Below, in pieces: positions 6,142 to 7,072 of a DNA stretch of 7,072 nt. How positions within the stretch are numbered: the stretch's first letter is position 1; every line of letters begins with the position of its first letter. Source of the DNA: Thermoprotei archaeon (GTDB lineage Archaea; Thermoproteota; Methanomethylicia; Nezhaarchaeales; WYZ-LMO8); the NCBI GenBank assembly GCA_003649565.1, contig QMSF01000045.1, forward strand, positions 1 through 7,072, in the 5' to 3' direction. The notes below the pieces were generated by a model that saw only the letters and a program-made list of their open reading frames with translations, ran no database searches and had not been told where the DNA came from. The translations under genes and the position numbers were made by a program.

Positions 6142-6219
6142 ATGCGCTGGGTGGAAGTTATCATTGATATCCTGAAGAGACTTGGCAATAAAAGAGCTGG
6201 AGAGCTTGAGGAAAACTAA
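6142..6219 (+). CDS. 25-codon ORF in frame after the regulator, possibly its severed C-terminus
   Basis: ATG 6142 to TAA 6217-6219 encodes MRWVEVIIDILKRLGNKRAG and five more residues. It is in the same frame as the regulator ending at 6129. Reading through that stop gives LLEE, stop, ALKSMRWVEVIID, which looks like one continuous amphipathic-helical tail. There is no Shine-Dalgarno before the ATG. It is either the remnant of a longer regulator (about 116 residues) or a chance or coupled micro-ORF. Confidence 0.35.
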   Translation: MRWVEVIIDILKRLGNKRAGELEEN

Positions 6220-6277
6220 TCTAAGCTCTAAGAAGGCGTAGGAGATAGCACAAATTCAGCACATCAAGCTAAGGCAT

Positions 6278-6312
6278 AACATATATGTTTTCAATATTTG
6301 AAGTAAATATTG
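6278..6312. repeat. Two perfect inverted repeats in an AT-rich intergenic region
   Basis: AACATATATGTT (6278-6289) is a perfect 12-bp palindrome. Two bases later CAATATTT (6292-6299) and AAATATTG (6305-6312) form a perfect 8-bp inverted repeat around GAAGT. They lie after the regulator region and 66 bases or more before the next start at 6378, in DNA otherwise without coding signal (6220-6377). They could be a regulator site, a transcript-end hairpin or both. Confidence 0.4.
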
Positions 6313-6341
6313 TAAAATCTTGTAATTCTTCATTCTGATTC

Positions 6342-6348
6342 TTTTAAT
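6342..6348 (+). promoter_or_regulatory. Candidate TATA box of the right-hand gene cluster
   Basis: TTTTAAT lies about 33 bases before the ATG at 6378. The predicted start of transcription would fall near 6370, close to the GGTGAG Shine-Dalgarno at 6369-6374, so the fit is imperfect. Confidence 0.3.
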
Positions 6349-6377
6349 GGTGAAAATATGAGTTGATCGGTGAGATA

Positions 6378-6458
6378 ATGACTATGTTGTCTAGAGAGGC
6401 TATACATAAGTCAGTTGAGAGGTTTTTGAATGAATTTGAAGGTTTGATTAGGGAGTAA
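6378..6458 (+). CDS. Small protein of 26 residues, unidentified
   Basis: ATG 6378 is preceded by GGTGAG at 6369-6374, a good Shine-Dalgarno at 3 bases spacing. The product MTMLSREAIHKSVERFLNEF ends EGLIRE before TAA 6456-6458. It is a single charged amphipathic helix without Cys or a membrane segment. A T6 run (6467-6472) follows 8 bases after the stop and might end or attenuate the transcript. The 151-residue gene starts 41 bases downstream on the same strand, so the two may be co-transcribed. The ribosome site is the main reason to list it; function unknown. Confidence 0.4.
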   Translation: MTMLSREAIHKSVERFLNEFEGLIRE

Positions 6459-6487
6459 GTTAATAATTTTTTGAGGTAGTATATACA

Positions 6488-6494
6488 GGGGGTG
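6488..6494 (+). promoter_or_regulatory. Shine-Dalgarno supporting a GTG start
   Basis: GGGGGTG lies 5 bases before GTG 6500 and fixes this non-ATG start. The G5 block instead of GGAGG needs one G-U pair with a standard anti-Shine-Dalgarno. Confidence 0.6.
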
Positions 6495-6499
6495 CTTTA

Positions 6500-6955
6500 G
6501 TGAAAGTTTGTAGTTCAAAGGAAGGTGTTATCAAGCTTGTAGACGGTGCTATTCTTAAGCTTAGAATTGCTGTTGTTCATGCTCGTGAAGCTGGCTTTTC
6601 ACCTTTCGCAGGAGTTAACATTGATGTAAAGGCTATTGGAGGAGTCGCAACTCTTGGTGTTCCTGAGGAATTGAAGGAGAAGGTAAAGGATAAGCCATTA
6701 ATGCCTCCTTCCCCTGGACTCCCCAAGGATGGGTGGGAAATTGTTGACATAAAGGAGCAAGAGCCTGCAATGGAGGAAGTCATTATTGATACCAGTAAAG
6801 GTAAATTCCTCGTTAGGGTTGTGGCCGAGGCTACTATGGTAGCACGGAATCTAGACTATAAGTCAACACTAGGTGAACCAATATATTGGGTAAGTTGGGT
6901 TTGGAAAATCTCATGGAAGCCAATTCAGGGGGTAAAACATGATGGTGAGTATTAA
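6500..6955 (+). CDS. Protein of unknown function, 151 residues
   Basis: The GTG start is supported by GGGGGTG 5 bases upstream; the gene ends at TAA 6953-6955. The N-terminal 55 residues (VIKLVDGAILKLRIAVVHAR, then FAGVNIDVKAIGGVATLGVP) suggest alternating strands and a short helix. A Lys/Pro-rich loop (56-76, PLMPPSPGLP) follows, then strands around 80-112. The C-terminus is Trp-rich (YWVSWVWKISWKP, 129-141). No signal peptide, membrane helix, metal motif or known catalytic signature is seen, so it is probably a small cytosolic beta-rich protein or a subunit of a complex. It overlaps the next gene by 14 bases, showing translational coupling and probably joint function. I do not recognise the family. 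Confidence 0.75.
   Translation: MKVCSSKEGVIKLVDGAILKLRIAVVHAREAGFSPFAGVNIDVKAIGGVATLGVPEELKEKVKDKPLMPPSPGLPKDGWEIVDIKEQEPAMEEVIIDTSKGKFLVRVVAEATMVARNLDYKSTLGEPIYWVSWVWKISWKPIQGVKHDGEY
6928..6933 (+). promoter_or_regulatory. Shine-Dalgarno of the right-edge gene, inside the upstream gene
   Basis: GGGGGT lies 8 bases before ATG 6942 within the last codons of the 151-residue gene. It supports the overlapping start and resembles the G5-type sites seen before 515, 1859 and 6500. Confidence 0.5.
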
Positions 6956-7072
6956 GTTAAATGAAGCATCTACAATACAATCACTTAATCAAGATTCTAA
7001 TGAAAATTCAAGAATCTTGATCATTGATGAGAGAGAGTCATTACCTCCTCTTAGGGTACAGGGATCTTCAAT
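6942..7072 (+). CDS. 5' part of an unidentified protein, runs off the right edge
   Basis: ATG 6942 opens 43 codons with no stop before the window end. The product begins MVSIKLNEASTIQSLNQDSN, a polar, Asn/Gln/Ser-rich start, followed by RILIIDERESLPPLRVQGSS. The segment RILIID could be the first strand of an alpha/beta domain. The start overlaps the stop of the 151-residue gene by 14 bases and has its own GGGGGT site, so the two are translated together. The visible part is too short to assign a family. A perfect 11-bp inverted repeat lies within its coding sequence. Confidence 0.6.
   Translation, partial: MVSIKLNEASTIQSLNQDSNENSRILIIDERESLPPLRVQGSS
6988..7021. repeat. Perfect 11-bp inverted repeat within the right-edge gene
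   Basis: ATCAAGATTCT (6988-6998) and AGAATCTTGAT (7011-7021) are exact reverse complements separated by 12 bases. In RNA they would form a stable hairpin 45-80 bases inside the right-edge gene. Confidence 0.6.

Noticed and set aside
5869..6219. Regulator plus the 25-codon ORF as a toxin-antitoxin pair.
   Set aside because: The downstream ORF is too short for any known toxin family I recognise and shares the regulator's frame, so a severed tail is more likely.
6478..6486. AGTATATAC as a TATA box for the gene at 6500.
   Set aside because: It is only about 14-20 bases before the start, so transcription would begin after the Shine-Dalgarno and the start codon.

Overview
The window looks like a piece of a thermophilic archaeal chromosome or integrated element, most probably from the Thermoproteota (crenarchaeal side). 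The clues are Arg codons dominated by AGG/AGA, proteins rich in Lys, Glu and Arg, TTG and GTG starts, archaeal TATA-like boxes 20-35 bases before starts, apparently leaderless or near-leaderless genes, and a CRISPR-type repeat ending in the 8-base ATTGAAAG tag typical of crenarchaeal arrays. I cannot name the species.

Layout from the left. The 5' end of a minus-strand gene runs off the left edge (1-146), behind a clear Shine-Dalgarno and an AT-rich promoter region. Positions 147-514 hold no convincing gene, only a 34-codon Cys-rich ORF (362-466). Two decayed plus-strand genes follow: 515-1159, a helical protein of unknown family, and 1237-1777, a protein with three CxxC pairs. Both read sensibly only if reading-frame breaks, most of them at A or G runs, and one TAG in each gene are bridged. 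Next is an intact plus-strand gene (1859-2818) for a membrane-anchored, externally facing transglutaminase-like protein.

The 362-base gap between this gene and the convergent large gene (2819-3180) holds a small relict-like CRISPR array (2985-3121) of two good repeats and one degenerate repeat, with a TATA-like box 25 bases ahead of the first. The minus-strand gene 5727-3181 encodes an 848-residue secreted protein with a signal peptide, a DxDGDG calcium-loop motif, two InlB-B-repeat-like modules, a Gly-rich linker and a four-Cys segment. Both intact large genes encode exported or surface proteins, so this stretch may concern the cell envelope.

Divergent from the large gene is a ribbon-helix-helix regulator (5869-6129). 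Its start codon is embedded in three tandem 16-bp CCGG-headed repeats, closed by a 10-bp inverted repeat and placed directly after a TATA box. This is a strong candidate autoregulatory operator. The regulator's frame stays open beyond its stop for another 29 codons, suggesting a nonsense truncation or a downstream micro-ORF.

The right end (6220-7072) starts with AT-rich DNA carrying two perfect inverted repeats, then a 26-codon ORF, a 151-residue protein of unknown family, and a gene overlapping it by 14 bases that runs off the right edge. No tRNA, rRNA, transposase or insertion sequence was seen. The most interesting signals are the operator array around the regulator start, the orphan mini-CRISPR, and the transglutaminase-like protein with Gln at the expected acidic position.
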